Shown: positions 44,100-52,521 of the stretch, one piece after another
Numbering within the stretch: the first letter of the stretch is position 1
Layout of the letters: every line of letters starts with the position of its first letter
Origin: Erysipelotrichia bacterium
GTDB lineage: Bacteria > Bacillota_I > Bacilli_A > Erysipelotrichales > Erysipelotrichaceae
NCBI GenBank assembly: GCA_012520255.1
Contig: JAAYOQ010000003.1
Coordinates: 22,517 to 86,516 of the forward strand
Direction: 5' to 3'
Length of the DNA stretch: 64,000 nt
Translations under genes and position numbers: made by a program
Notes under the pieces: generated by a model
Database searches by the model: none
Told to the model about the DNA's origin: nothing
What the model saw: only the letters and a program-made list of their open reading frames with translations

Positions 44100-44886
44100 C
44101 ACTTTCACCTCCAGCTCCGCCACCAGCATTCTTGATAGCAACATTAATATTGTAGTCATATAGAGCAATTGCAATACCTACAAATGCTACTAGAATTAGA
44201 GCTGGGCCTCCTAAGCCACAAGCACCTAAAATTGCAGCAAGAGCAAATCCTGCAAAGTAAATTCCCCACATGTCATCAGCTAACATGATGCGCATTAATA
44301 CAGCGAACCCGACATAACGCATCATTCCACCAGCAGCACCTAAACCACCCATAATCCAGTTGCCTTCTAATCCATTAATGAAATCAGCAACAGCAGGATT
44401 TGTAATACTGATTACACCAGCTAAAGTTGCAAGTGCAAAGAATAATCCTAACAATCCCATTGCAAAGTAGTTCAAATTATCAATGCCTTTAGGATTAGCA
44501 TTAGCAGCATGTTCATCTGCCTTAGCCATTAAACCAGACATTAATGTAAATGTTAATGTAACTCCATACTGACCTAATAGAGCAAATGGAATTGCAGCAC
44601 CAAGTGCAGCATTTACATCTAATCCACTAGCAACAGCAAACACTGTAGCCATAATACCACCAACAACTGCATTTGGTGGTTGAGCTCCACCTACTGGCAT
44701 ACTACCAATTGTCATTAATTGGTAAGCACCACCAACAGCTAAGCCCGTTTTAACATCACCAAGAATAGCGCCAACAACTGGCCCCATTACGATTGGTTGA
44801 TAAAGCGACTCTAGAAAGTTAAACTGGTCTATTGCCGCAATAAACGTAACAATTAAGATCAACACTAATTGAAGTGGACCTATCAT
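44089..44886 (-). CDS. PTS mannose/fructose/sorbose family, IIC component
   Basis: 265-residue membrane permease, mostly hydrophobic helices (start MIGPLQLVLILIVTFIAAID). PIVMGPVVGAILGDVKTGLAVGGAYQLMTIG is split over residues 31-61 and is typical of AgaC/ManY. The C-terminus ends with a glycine-rich tail (NAGGGAGGESDGI). Its start is about 20 bases after IIB, with GGAAGGAG upstream. Works with IID in import. Confidence 0.93.
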   Translation of the reverse strand: MIGPLQLVLILIVTFIAAIDQFNFLESLYQPIVMGPVVGAILGDVKTGLAVGGAYQLMTIGSMPVGGAQPPNAVVGGIMATVFAVASGLDVNAALGAAIPFALLGQYGVTLTFTLMSGLMAKADEHAANANPKGIDNLNYFAMGLLGLFFALATLAGVISITNPAVADFINGLEGNWIMGGLGAAGGMMRYVGFAVLMRIMLADDMWGIYFAGFALAAILGACGLGGPALILVAFVGIAIALYDYNINVAIKNAGGGAGGESDGI

Positions 44887-44907
44887 AATACTTTTTTCTC
44901 CTTCCTT

Positions 44908-45384
44908 TTATTTAAAAAGTTTTGAAACATCTTCACTGCTTTCATTAGGTACTTTTCTAATATCAAGTTCTACTCCTAATTCAAGTAATTTTGCAAAAGC
45001 AGCGACATCATTATCATCAACAGCAACGGTAGTAGCAACTTGACGTTTACCTTCTGCCATATGCATGTTTCCGATGTTTACTTTCTTTATTGGTACTCCA
45101 CCCTCGACAAGTTTTAAAACATCGATTGGGGTTTCACACACAATAAAAATTCTTTGTGAAGCCGAAGCTCTATGGATATTTTTAATTGTTTTTTCAATTG
45201 TCCAGTATCTGGTAGCAACACCAGCTGGAGCAGCCATATCCATTAAACTTTGACGTAATGTGTTAGACGCCGAATCATCATTAGCTACTAAAATAAGGTT
45301 TGCACCAAGTGATGAATTCCACTGTGTAGCAACTTGTCCATGAATAAGACGATTATCAATTCGGGTCAATAAAATATTAGGCAT
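44908..45384 (-). CDS. PTS mannose/fructose/sorbose family, IIB component
   Basis: 158 residues from ATG 45384 (GGAGGAG six bases upstream). The phosphorylated histidine is in TRIDNRLIHGQVATQW (His about residue 15). It takes phosphate from IIA and gives it to the sugar. First gene of the IIB-IIC-IID operon, divergent from araC across a 176-base region with a candidate operator. The IIA partner is encoded separately at 46825-47271. Confidence 0.94.
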   Translation of the reverse strand: MPNILLTRIDNRLIHGQVATQWNSSLGANLILVANDDSASNTLRQSLMDMAAPAGVATRYWTIEKTIKNIHRASASQRIFIVCETPIDVLKLVEGGVPIKKVNIGNMHMAEGKRQVATTVAVDDNDVAAFAKLLELGVELDIRKVPNESSEDVSKLFK

Positions 45385-45488
45385 TTGTCTCTCCTCCCCT
45401 TCATTCATATTTATAATAATTAATTTTATAAAGTTTTTATTTAGAATTATTAGGCTAAATTTTATACTTTTTAAAATTTAATCCCCTT

Positions 45489-45501
45489 TTTAAACCGATT
45501 T
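45489..45501. promoter_or_regulatory. Candidate AraC-regulator site between the PTS operon and araC
   Basis: TTTAAACCGATTT, one base different from the site before the KbaZ-like gene. TTTGTGA follows at 45510 here and at 41704 there, at similar spacing (21 and 23 bases). The shared divergent region could serve both autoregulation and PTS control. Confidence 0.45.
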
Positions 45502-45560
45502 GTGTAAATTTTGTGAAATTTATGCTAATATTTTATTAGAAGAAAGGTTATTTATTTAAT

Positions 45561-46718
45561 ATGCTCAATAAAACAACAAGTGCAAATTTTCTTAAATTTG
45601 GCAAAGTAAATGAAAATTTTAATAAAGATTTTTTATCTTTTGAATCTTTTGTCACCGATATCAGACAGATAAATTTTCTAAAATCTTATAATCAGGAAGT
45701 TTATATTTGCATCAATAAAGGAATGGGAATGTTGGTTATTTCTGATGATCCCGAATTAAATCCTCCTCAATTTTTCGCCATTCATAGAGATATTGAAATA
45801 AATCCAAATATGTATTTTGCTGTTGTACCTATGACAAATGTGATTTGTTATGATGTTTTTTATAATGCTGCTTCAAAGGTAGAAAATTATAAACTTTTAG
45901 ACCCTGTGAATTATGAAAATATAACTTTAAAAACTAAAGTTGATAAAATAATTGCTTATTATTATGCAGTGAAAGGTCCAAACTATGTATTCCCTGGTGA
46001 AACACACTATCTATATGAATTCACCTACGTAGATAATGGAACATTAGAAGTCACAGTCAATGACAAAAAGTACACTGTTAACTCTAATCAATGTCTTTTT
46101 TATGGTCCCGGGCAAAGCCATAGCCAGAGAGTTTATGGCAATGAGTCGTGTTCATATTTAACTGTTATCTTTGAAGCAAGTGGAATTGAAGAAGATAAAC
46201 TTTTAAATAGAGTCTTTAGTGTTACAAGAGAAATCAAAACTATTATTGATGATTTTGTAAGAAATTCAAATGAATCTAATTTATATTCAAAAGATTTACA
46301 GATTGTTTCATTAAATACAATTTTATTAAAAATTTTACAGCATAATACTTTAGATTTTCATCATAAAGAAATTAATATACCTGTTAACCAGAATTATCAA
46401 AATAATTTTTTGGAAGAAATCATTGCTTATATTCACAACAATATCTATAAACCTTTAACAGTTGCGGATATCTGTCATGAATTCTCGATAAGCAGAACAT
46501 ATCTTCAAAGAATATTTAATGAAACTCTTCATGTTACACCTAAAAAGTATATTATTGAAACAAAACTGGCCAAAAGCAAAATATTGATAAAAAACGGTAA
46601 CCATTCACTAAGTGAAATAGCTGACAAATTGGGCTATTCATCAATACATTACTTCTCAAGAATATTCACTTCCAACTTTGGAATTACTCCAAGCGAATAC
46701 TCAAAAAAAATATATTAA
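45561..46718 (+). CDS. AraC family transcriptional regulator
   Basis: 385 residues. A unique N-terminal region (about 1-140) precedes a cupin sensor (GTLEVTVNDKKYTVN, FYGPGQSHSQRV, about residues 165-200) and the C-terminal AraC double helix-turn-helix (LTVADICHEFSISRTYLQRIF, first; LSEIADKLGYSSIHYFSRIF, second; end FGITPSEYSKKIY). The cupin suggests a sugar or sugar-phosphate effector. It is divergent from the PTS genes and adjacent to IIA-agaS, so it very probably controls this locus. AGAAAGG precedes ATG 45561. Confidence 0.93.
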   Translation: MLNKTTSANFLKFGKVNENFNKDFLSFESFVTDIRQINFLKSYNQEVYICINKGMGMLVISDDPELNPPQFFAIHRDIEINPNMYFAVVPMTNVICYDVFYNAASKVENYKLLDPVNYENITLKTKVDKIIAYYYAVKGPNYVFPGETHYLYEFTYVDNGTLEVTVNDKKYTVNSNQCLFYGPGQSHSQRVYGNESCSYLTVIFEASGIEEDKLLNRVFSVTREIKTIIDDFVRNSNESNLYSKDLQIVSLNTILLKILQHNTLDFHHKEINIPVNQNYQNNFLEEIIAYIHNNIYKPLTVADICHEFSISRTYLQRIFNETLHVTPKKYIIETKLAKSKILIKNGNHSLSEIADKLGYSSIHYFSRIFTSNFGITPSEYSKKIY

Positions 46719-46761
46719 TAATTTAACTTGTTAACTGCTTTATTTTTCATCAGATAAGTAT

Positions 46762-46826
46762 AAAAAAAGAGGCGTAACCTCTAAATAGAATTGATTATAG
46801 AATCATCTATTTGGTTGCCTCTTTTT
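46762..46826. terminator. Long bidirectional terminator between araC and PTS IIA
   Basis: Nested stem: AAAAAGAGGC (46764-46773) with GCCTCTTTTT (46817-46826), AACC with GGTT, and AAATAGA (46783-46789) with TCTATTT (46806-46812). The last arm touches the IIA stop codon. A and T runs suit both convergent units. Confidence 0.7.
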
Positions 46827-47271
46827 AAATTCCGTCTTCAAAATCGTCTATATCTTCAACAACTCTTTCTTTGAATTCATATCTCATCACCTGAGTCTGA
46901 CCAGTATTGACTGCCATTTGAGCTAAAGCATCAAGATCATCCATAAAAGTTCTTGCCATTGATATTTCAACCAGCATACCTAAGTTTGTGCCACCAAGAA
47001 CAACGATTTTTTCTTCTCTTGTTAACGAAATTTCAACTGAAGTTTTGAATGGAGAACCACCAACCAAATCTGTAAAAATCAGTATCCCTTCTTTACAATC
47101 TTCTTTCAGATTGTCAATAGCAGCATTTAAATTAGTTTCTAAATCCTCCACTGAATCTTCTTGAACGAAATCAACTGTTTCATACAGTTCCGGCATTCCA
47201 GCTATCAGTTTAACTGAACTTGTTAATCCTGTGGCAAAATTTCCATGTCCTGTTACAATAATTCCAACCAT
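46825..47271 (-). CDS. PTS mannose-family IIA component
   Basis: 148-residue EIIA-Man domain. The phosphorylated histidine is in VGIIVTGHGNFATGL (about residue 9), with FTDLVGGSPFKTSVE (about 67-81) typical of the family. It passes phosphate from HPr to IIB. It overlaps the agaS stop by one base and ends in the shared terminator. It belongs functionally with the IIBCD operon on the other side of araC. Confidence 0.94.
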   Translation of the reverse strand: MVGIIVTGHGNFATGLTSSVKLIAGMPELYETVDFVQEDSVEDLETNLNAAIDNLKEDCKEGILIFTDLVGGSPFKTSVEISLTREEKIVVLGGTNLGMLVEISMARTFMDDLDALAQMAVNTGQTQVMRYEFKERVVEDIDDFEDGI

Positions 47272-48452
47272 TATTTATTCTCCTTTTCGTATGTGTATAG
47301 TACAACTCCCTTAACAACTCTGTTAACATCTCCGCTTGGGCTAGGATTGTCTGGAGTTATATCTAATGCTAAAGACTTATAGAGAGAAATTAATTGTGCC
47401 ACCATTGTATAAGGTAGTGCTAAATCAGAATTGACCTTTGCTTTACCACCAAAACAATAGTAATAATCCACAAGTTCTTTTGCCTCTTCACAAGGTGTAT
47501 TGCAGACAACTAGAATTTTATTATTTTTTCTTTGAATACTTATTTCTCTAACTAAGTCAACTTCATATTTTCTTGTATAAGCATCATCGCTTAAATAAAC
47601 AACTGTTAATGTTTCATCATTTAATATCGATTTAGGACCATGTCTAAAACCTAAAGGTGTATCATATAAAGTTACAACTCTACCAGCTGTTAATTCTAAC
47701 ATTTTTAAAGCTGATTCTTGAGCTACACCCTTCAATACATTGCTTCCCAGATAAACAATTCTTCTAAAATCATACTCCTTAACCAAGTTTTCAAAATACT
47801 TGTAACCTTCATTATTGATTTCACGTGCGAAATTAACAATATCTTTATAACTTTCTTCAATTGCATCTAAATTATCCAAATTGAATGCTAAATAAGCTGC
47901 CAGATACATATTTGAAAAACTCGAAGTCATTGCAAATCCTAAATCATGAGTTTCTGGAGTTAAATTAATTGCTAAACAATTCTTTTCAACTTCTGCTCTC
48001 TGACTTAATTTACCATTTTTATTACAGGTAACAAATAAATTGTAAATCTTATCGCTTACAGCTTCCGCATTATCAACTGCTCCGATAGACTCTGGGCTAT
48101 TTCCACTTCTGCCAAAACTTACTAATAAAGTTGGTTTATCTTTAGAAATATAGTACTCAGGATTAGCAGTAATATCTGTACTGGCATATGAACGTGCTTT
48201 AAAATCAGTTTTTAAGTTAATTGCAGCAAATAAAGTGTTTCCTACAAACTCACTGGTTCCTGCACCTGTAAAAACAACATCATAATCCTCACTTTTCAAA
48301 ACCTGGTCAACAAAAGATTTTAGTTCATCCTTCATTTCTTTAACCTGATTTATTGTCTTAATCCATGTATCAGGTTGCTGGTTAATCTCTCTAGCTGTAT
48401 GCACTGCACTTAGATTTGTTAACTCTTCCAAATTCATACCAAAATATGTCAT
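47271..48452 (-). CDS. agaS: AgaS-type sugar isomerase/deaminase with tandem SIS domains
   Basis: 393 residues. Two SIS domains: VVFTGAGTSEFVGNTL and LVSFGRSGNSPESIGAV in the first, VYLGSNVLKGVAQESALKMLEL and FRHGPKSIL in the second. This is the AgaS arrangement. In the galactosamine pathway AgaS deaminates and isomerises galactosamine 6-phosphate to tagatose 6-phosphate. Its place beside a mannose-family PTS and a tagatose-bisphosphate aldolase subunit supports that role. GGAGG precedes ATG 48452. First gene of agaS-IIA. Confidence 0.9.
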   Translation of the reverse strand: MTYFGMNLEELTNLSAVHTAREINQQPDTWIKTINQVKEMKDELKSFVDQVLKSEDYDVVFTGAGTSEFVGNTLFAAINLKTDFKARSYASTDITANPEYYISKDKPTLLVSFGRSGNSPESIGAVDNAEAVSDKIYNLFVTCNKNGKLSQRAEVEKNCLAINLTPETHDLGFAMTSSFSNMYLAAYLAFNLDNLDAIEESYKDIVNFAREINNEGYKYFENLVKEYDFRRIVYLGSNVLKGVAQESALKMLELTAGRVVTLYDTPLGFRHGPKSILNDETLTVVYLSDDAYTRKYEVDLVREISIQRKNNKILVVCNTPCEEAKELVDYYYCFGGKAKVNSDLALPYTMVAQLISLYKSLALDITPDNPSPSGDVNRVVKGVVLYTYEKENK

Positions 48453-48508
48453 TATAATACCTCCACTTATAAGAAAATTATAACAATCAATAACAGTTTT
48501 TCAATGAA

Positions 48509-48540
48509 TAAACTAATTTTCATAAAAAGTAAACTAAAAA
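48509..48540. promoter_or_regulatory. Candidate AraC-regulator direct repeat upstream of agaS
   Basis: TAAACTAATTT (48509-48519) and TAAACTAAAAA (48530-48540) repeat with a 21-base period, two helical turns, as is common for AraC operators. The first copy matches the core of the sites at 41681 and 45489. It lies about 60 bases before agaS. Confidence 0.45.
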
Positions 48541-48597
48541 GTGCAAACGACTTTAGTAATCAAATATGATAGATTATATATAAGCATGGAGGCAAAT

Positions 48598-49131
48598 ATG
48601 AGTAAGAAACAAAAAATAATATCTGGAAAAAATATTTACAAGGATGATAAAGGAAGGGATGTTCTTTATTTAAAGTCTCAAAATACAGGTTATGTGATTC
48701 AAGAAAAAAATTATCAGGCCTATACTCTTTATTCTAATAGGTATGCCCTCTCTGTAATTGCTGGAATATTAGCTGCCAATTTTAATGTACCAGTACTTTA
48801 TAGTGTCATTATAACCATTATTATTATGGTGTTTTTAGAGTATCGATATAGGACGAGCTTTTTACCTTCTTTAGACCATATTAAAAACTTTAAACCAACC
48901 AATAACATCTCAACCTTAGATGCAATGATAATGGAAAATAACAAAGCTAGAAATTTAACTCTTACAGTACTCTATCCAGTATTTGGAGTCCTGATGATAA
49001 TAAACGGTATTCAAATGAAAGTATCACCGATTATCATGGGTGGAAACATTCTTATAGCTCTGGCAGCACTTTATATGGCGATAATGAATTTTGTAGCCTT
49101 TACAAAAATTAATTCTCAGTCTAAATCCTGA
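48598..49131 (+). CDS. Uncharacterised membrane protein
   Basis: 177 residues from ATG 48598, with GGAGG five bases upstream; a longer in-frame start at 48541 has none. After a polar N-terminus (about 50 residues with KNIYKDDKGRDVLYLK) there are two close membrane segments (YALSVIAGILAANF, VPVLYSVIITIIIMVFL) and two more near the C-terminus (LTVLYPVFGVLMII, GGNILIALAALYMAIMNF). I do not recognise a family. It stands alone, ending in a bidirectional terminator. Confidence 0.8.
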   Translation: MSKKQKIISGKNIYKDDKGRDVLYLKSQNTGYVIQEKNYQAYTLYSNRYALSVIAGILAANFNVPVLYSVIITIIIMVFLEYRYRTSFLPSLDHIKNFKPTNNISTLDAMIMENNKARNLTLTVLYPVFGVLMIINGIQMKVSPIIMGGNILIALAALYMAIMNFVAFTKINSQSKS

Positions 49132-49156
49132 TTTAAATCTTTATAACAGGAATTAT

Positions 49157-49187
49157 AAAAATAGTATACCCAAAATATACTATTTTT
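49157..49187. terminator. Bidirectional terminator
   Basis: Twelve-base stem AAAAATAGTATA / TATACTATTTTT (49157-49168, 49176-49187) with a seven-base loop and T runs each way, between two convergent genes. Confidence 0.8.
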
Positions 49188-49203
49188 TTATGACTTTATG
49201 AAT

Positions 49204-49812
49204 TTATTTTTTCATTTCCTCCATATGCCTTATAGCTCTATCAGCGTACTTTTTAGTCATTTTTTCATCCTTTTTGTTTTCATACATCCTTGAAATCATT
49301 CCCTCAAGAACCGGCTTTGAAAAATCAGGAGCTGTTTTTAATTCTTCTAAGGTTTCTGCTAAAAACTTATGACCATTTTTAACATATGTATCATATGCTC
49401 GATCAAATTCACGCATAGATTTCACATTTTCTAATTTTACAAGTAAATTGTAATATTTTTCTACTTTGTCATATTTTTCGATTGACAGATAATAATAGAA
49501 ACCTTTACCATAGACAGCTTCCTTCTGTGATTTATTAGGCTTTACATTATCAAAATGATCAAACATCCTATCAATTTCTTTTTTATTTCCTTTAAGCATA
49601 GCAACATTTAATTTAATAAAGTCAAGATTAAAAGGTGGAATCATTTTTCTAGCTTTTTTACTGTTGACTAACTCTTCAAATCCTTCAAAATCCTGATCAA
49701 CTACTAATTGAATAAGCTGTTTTTCTAATTTTGCGCTTGATACTTTTTTTACAATCGCAATAACTATGCTTAATACAATAACAACAATCAACAATTTTAA
49801 TGTATCATTCAT
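49204..49812 (-). CDS. Uncharacterised membrane-anchored helical-repeat protein
   Basis: 202 residues. An N-terminal anchor (LLIVVIVLSIVIAIV, residues 7-21) is followed by a soluble, helical, lysine-rich domain with TPR-like spacing (for example EAVYGKGFYYYLSIEKYDKV, about 97-116). No enzyme motif is visible. It is probably a scaffold or interaction protein at the membrane. It is a single gene. A weak upstream AGGGAAAAAT precedes ATG 49812. Confidence 0.75.
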   Translation of the reverse strand: MNDTLKLLIVVIVLSIVIAIVKKVSSAKLEKQLIQLVVDQDFEGFEELVNSKKARKMIPPFNLDFIKLNVAMLKGNKKEIDRMFDHFDNVKPNKSQKEAVYGKGFYYYLSIEKYDKVEKYYNLLVKLENVKSMREFDRAYDTYVKNGHKFLAETLEELKTAPDFSKPVLEGMISRMYENKKDEKMTKKYADRAIRHMEEMKK

Positions 49813-49937
49813 ATTTTTCCCTCATCATTACATTCTAAAACAATTTAATTCTAATCAAAGATATACTATTTTGTCAAACAAGACAAACGTTGCTACAGTT
49901 CAGTATAAAACTATTAATTTTCATTAATATTATATTT

Positions 49938-50732
49938 TCATATTATATCAAAATGCTTTAAAGCACTATAAATACCGTCCTCTTCAATGTCAGCTGTAAC
50001 ATAGTCGCTTACCTTTTTCAATGAAGCACTACCGTTGCCCATACATACTCCGATACCACACATTTCAAGTAACTCTTTATCATTATCTGCATCACCGAAA
50101 GCCATACATTCCTGTAAAGATATATTTAACGATTTCAACAATTTTTTTAAAGCTTTCCCTTTATTTACATCCTTTCTCAGGCATTCACATCCGTGTAAAT
50201 AAGCAGAAAAAAATTGAAGATTATCAAATTCTTCTTGAAGTTTCATTGCTTCTTTTTCTGGAGAATATATAAAACATCCTAATGGTAACATATAAGTTAA
50301 ATGATAATCTCTGGTTTCGCTATTATCATCTATCGTTTCTTTTCGAATTGCACCTTTACAATAGTGCGAAGTGAAATATGGAAAATCGACATAAACCTGT
50401 AAAGAATCATCAAACTTAAAGCCAAAAGAATAACCTCTTTGATAACAAATTTCTAAAAGCTTATCAGTTGTCTCTTCTGACATCGGATAACATTTTACTG
50501 TTGTTCCATCAACTGAATTAATACAGGCTCCATTTACAGTAATATAGTAATCTGCTTTTACTCTATCTTTTACATCTTGATGTAAAAATTTGTAACCCCT
50601 ACCTGTAGCAACAATTATTTTTATACCTTTTTCTTTGACTAAATTTATTGCCTCAATTGCTGATTCTTCTACATACTTTTTACCATATTTAACCAAAGTA
50701 TCATCAACATCAAAAACTAAAGCTTTAATCAC
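49938..50732 (-). CDS. Cof-type HAD phosphatase
   Basis: 264 residues of the HAD IIB/Cof subfamily. Motif I is KALVFDVDDTLVKYG, motif II IIVATGRGYKF, and motif III/IV CMAFGDADNDKELLEMCG near residue 215, with a conserved Lys in KGKALKKLL. Such enzymes dephosphorylate sugar phosphates or flavin/pyridoxal phosphates; the substrate is not evident. It overlaps the upstream paralogue by 8 bases and is last in the four-gene unit from 52427. Confidence 0.9.
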   Translation of the reverse strand: MIKALVFDVDDTLVKYGKKYVEESAIEAINLVKEKGIKIIVATGRGYKFLHQDVKDRVKADYYITVNGACINSVDGTTVKCYPMSEETTDKLLEICYQRGYSFGFKFDDSLQVYVDFPYFTSHYCKGAIRKETIDDNSETRDYHLTYMLPLGCFIYSPEKEAMKLQEEFDNLQFFSAYLHGCECLRKDVNKGKALKKLLKSLNISLQECMAFGDADNDKELLEMCGIGVCMGNGSASLKKVSDYVTADIEEDGIYSALKHFDII

Positions 50733-51546
50733 TTTTTCCCCTTTTTAAAACATACTGTTCAATAAAATCTGCAACACCTGCCTCAGTACAACTGGCAACG
50801 ATATATTTAGCAGCCTTTTTAGCTGTACTGTTACCATTGGCAACACATCCAGAAATACCGGCAGCTTCCAGCATCACAGCATCATTATCATTATCTCCAA
50901 TAGCTGCTACTTCATCAAGTGTAATTCCCATATCCTTTATTACCGCCAACAGACCTGTTAATTTATTGATATCTTTTAAAGAGACATCGATGGTATTGGC
51001 AAGAGGAGTATTGAAAGTAAAGCTATCTCCACTTTCTTTTTTGACCGTTTCTAACAATTCATCTATGCATCCGCCATCATTGGAAAAACCAACTTTATAA
51101 ACAGGATCTTTTATATATTTGAAAACATCACGAGCCACAATATAATCCATATTGACATTATCAATATCATATTGCAAAACTTCACAATAGGCTGTTGAAA
51201 TATTGAAATCAGATTGAGCTATTCTAAATGAAACATTCAACTTTTCAGCTAACTGGTGCAACTGTTCAATTTGCTTGGTTGTAAAATGTTTATCAATTAA
51301 AATTTCATCATCACTGCTTCTAATTACAAAAGAACCGTTTACCGCAACAACATAACCATTGTTTTCTTTAAGATTAAACATTTCTATTACTTCTTTCATC
51401 CCATCATAAACTCTGCTGCTGGCAAAACAAATAGTAATTCCTTTTTCTATCAATTTATTGATTGCCTCGATATTTCTCTGTGGTATAGCATCTGTTTCAG
51501 CACAATAAAGAGTATGATCAATATCTGCTACAAATAATTTAATCAT
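50725..51546 (-). CDS. Cof-type HAD phosphatase, paralogue
   Basis: 273 residues of the same HAD IIB family: motif I KLFVADIDHTLYC (Asp-x-Asp kept, with His in place of the usual Gly), motif II ICFASSRVYDGM, motif IV EVAAIGDNDNDAVMLEAAG (about residue 220). It is a tandem paralogue of the next gene rather than a recent duplicate, as the sequences differ widely. It lies 2 bases after the DUF2500 gene. Confidence 0.9.
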   Translation of the reverse strand: MIKLFVADIDHTLYCAETDAIPQRNIEAINKLIEKGITICFASSRVYDGMKEVIEMFNLKENNGYVVAVNGSFVIRSSDDEILIDKHFTTKQIEQLHQLAEKLNVSFRIAQSDFNISTAYCEVLQYDIDNVNMDYIVARDVFKYIKDPVYKVGFSNDGGCIDELLETVKKESGDSFTFNTPLANTIDVSLKDINKLTGLLAVIKDMGITLDEVAAIGDNDNDAVMLEAAGISGCVANGNSTAKKAAKYIVASCTEAGVADFIEQYVLKRGKSD

Positions 51547-51548
51547 TT

Positions 51549-51896
51549 TTATATCCTCTCGAAATTTAAAAATCTGGTTCCTTGAAAAGTCAGTAAACCA
51601 TAATCATTTTCCACCAGCAATCCGTATTCATCACCTGATACATGAAACTCTCTTCTTTCGTTATTATCGAATTCAAATGTCACATAATAAGTTGTAAAAT
51701 TTCTGACATAAATTCTTTTACTGATTACTGTAGCCGGCCTTTTCAGAATCTCTGATTTATCATTATCGTTTTTTTCTTTAACGTTTTTAAAAATCTGGGT
51801 AAAAAAAACGGAAACAATAAAGAAAAACACTCCCCAAAAAAAGATTTGAAATATTGTGTTTCCCATGCCTAAAAAACCCTGATCTGGAAACCCCAT
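51549..51896 (-). CDS. DUF2500 family membrane protein
   Basis: 115 residues. One membrane segment (FQIFFWGVFFFIVSVFFTQIF, about 17-37, given here in part) precedes an outer or cytoplasmic beta domain with the DUF2500 pattern: PATVISKRIYVRNFTTYYVT, FHVSGDEYGLLVENDYGLL and FQGTRFLNFER. The function is unknown. It is located 6 bases after the nitroreductase gene. Confidence 0.85.
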   Translation of the reverse strand: MGFPDQGFLGMGNTIFQIFFWGVFFFIVSVFFTQIFKNVKEKNDNDKSEILKRPATVISKRIYVRNFTTYYVTFEFDNNERREFHVSGDEYGLLVENDYGLLTFQGTRFLNFERI

Positions 51897-51902
51897 TATC
51901 TG

Positions 51903-52427
51903 TTAACCCCAATAGACATAATTGTCTTTTCTAGGCTTTGGTGCAGGAGAATCAACAGCACTATAACCTAAGATGCAGTTGCCAATTCCTTCATAATCAC
52001 CCTCAATACCAAACTTTCTAAGCAACTGTTGACCTTCTTCGGTTTCAAAAGTTTCCTTAGCTCTATGAATCCAGCACGAACCAATATTTAAAGCATGAGC
52101 AGCATTCATCAAGTTAGACATCACTACTGCCCCATCATAAACATGAGTGCGAACATTTTTATCAGCCAGAACTACAATAACTGTTTTAGCACCAAAGAAA
52201 TTATCACGATTATATTCTCTTCCAGCAGCTGTACAATTTAATCTTCTCAATGTTTCTAAAGTTTCTTCATCCTGAATCACTAACATGATAGCTGATTGCC
52301 TGCCCATTCCACTAGGAGCATACATTCCAGCTTTCACAATCGTTTCTAAGTCCTCTTTACTAATCTGCTGATCAGTAAAACTTCTGATACTTCTTCTTTC
52401 CATTAAATCTTTTATTGTTTTATTCAA
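51903..52427 (-). CDS. Nitroreductase family protein
   Basis: 174-residue FMN-dependent oxidoreductase. The flavin-binding start ERRSIRSFTDQQISKEDLE (residues 11-29) and MYAPSGMGRQSAIM are typical, as is NIGSCWIHRAKE for the active-site region. It likely reduces quinones or nitro compounds with NAD(P)H. First gene of the unit nitroreductase-DUF2500-HAD-HAD. AGGTGAG lies before ATG 52427. Confidence 0.88.
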   Translation of the reverse strand: MNKTIKDLMERRSIRSFTDQQISKEDLETIVKAGMYAPSGMGRQSAIMLVIQDEETLETLRRLNCTAAGREYNRDNFFGAKTVIVVLADKNVRTHVYDGAVVMSNLMNAAHALNIGSCWIHRAKETFETEEGQQLLRKFGIEGDYEGIGNCILGYSAVDSPAPKPRKDNYVYWG

Positions 52428-52521
52428 AATATCTCACCTCTTGTTATTATTATAGCTTATTTGAACTTTTTTTGGATAGTCAATCAATTTGTTTTATGCT
52501 ATATTGACAAAGGTGATCAAG

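Noticed and set aside
49813..49937. Terminator in the gap between the helical-repeat protein and the HAD pair
   Set aside because: ATTAAT-GAAA-ATTAAT can fold on the minus strand, but it is all A/T and lacks a T run.
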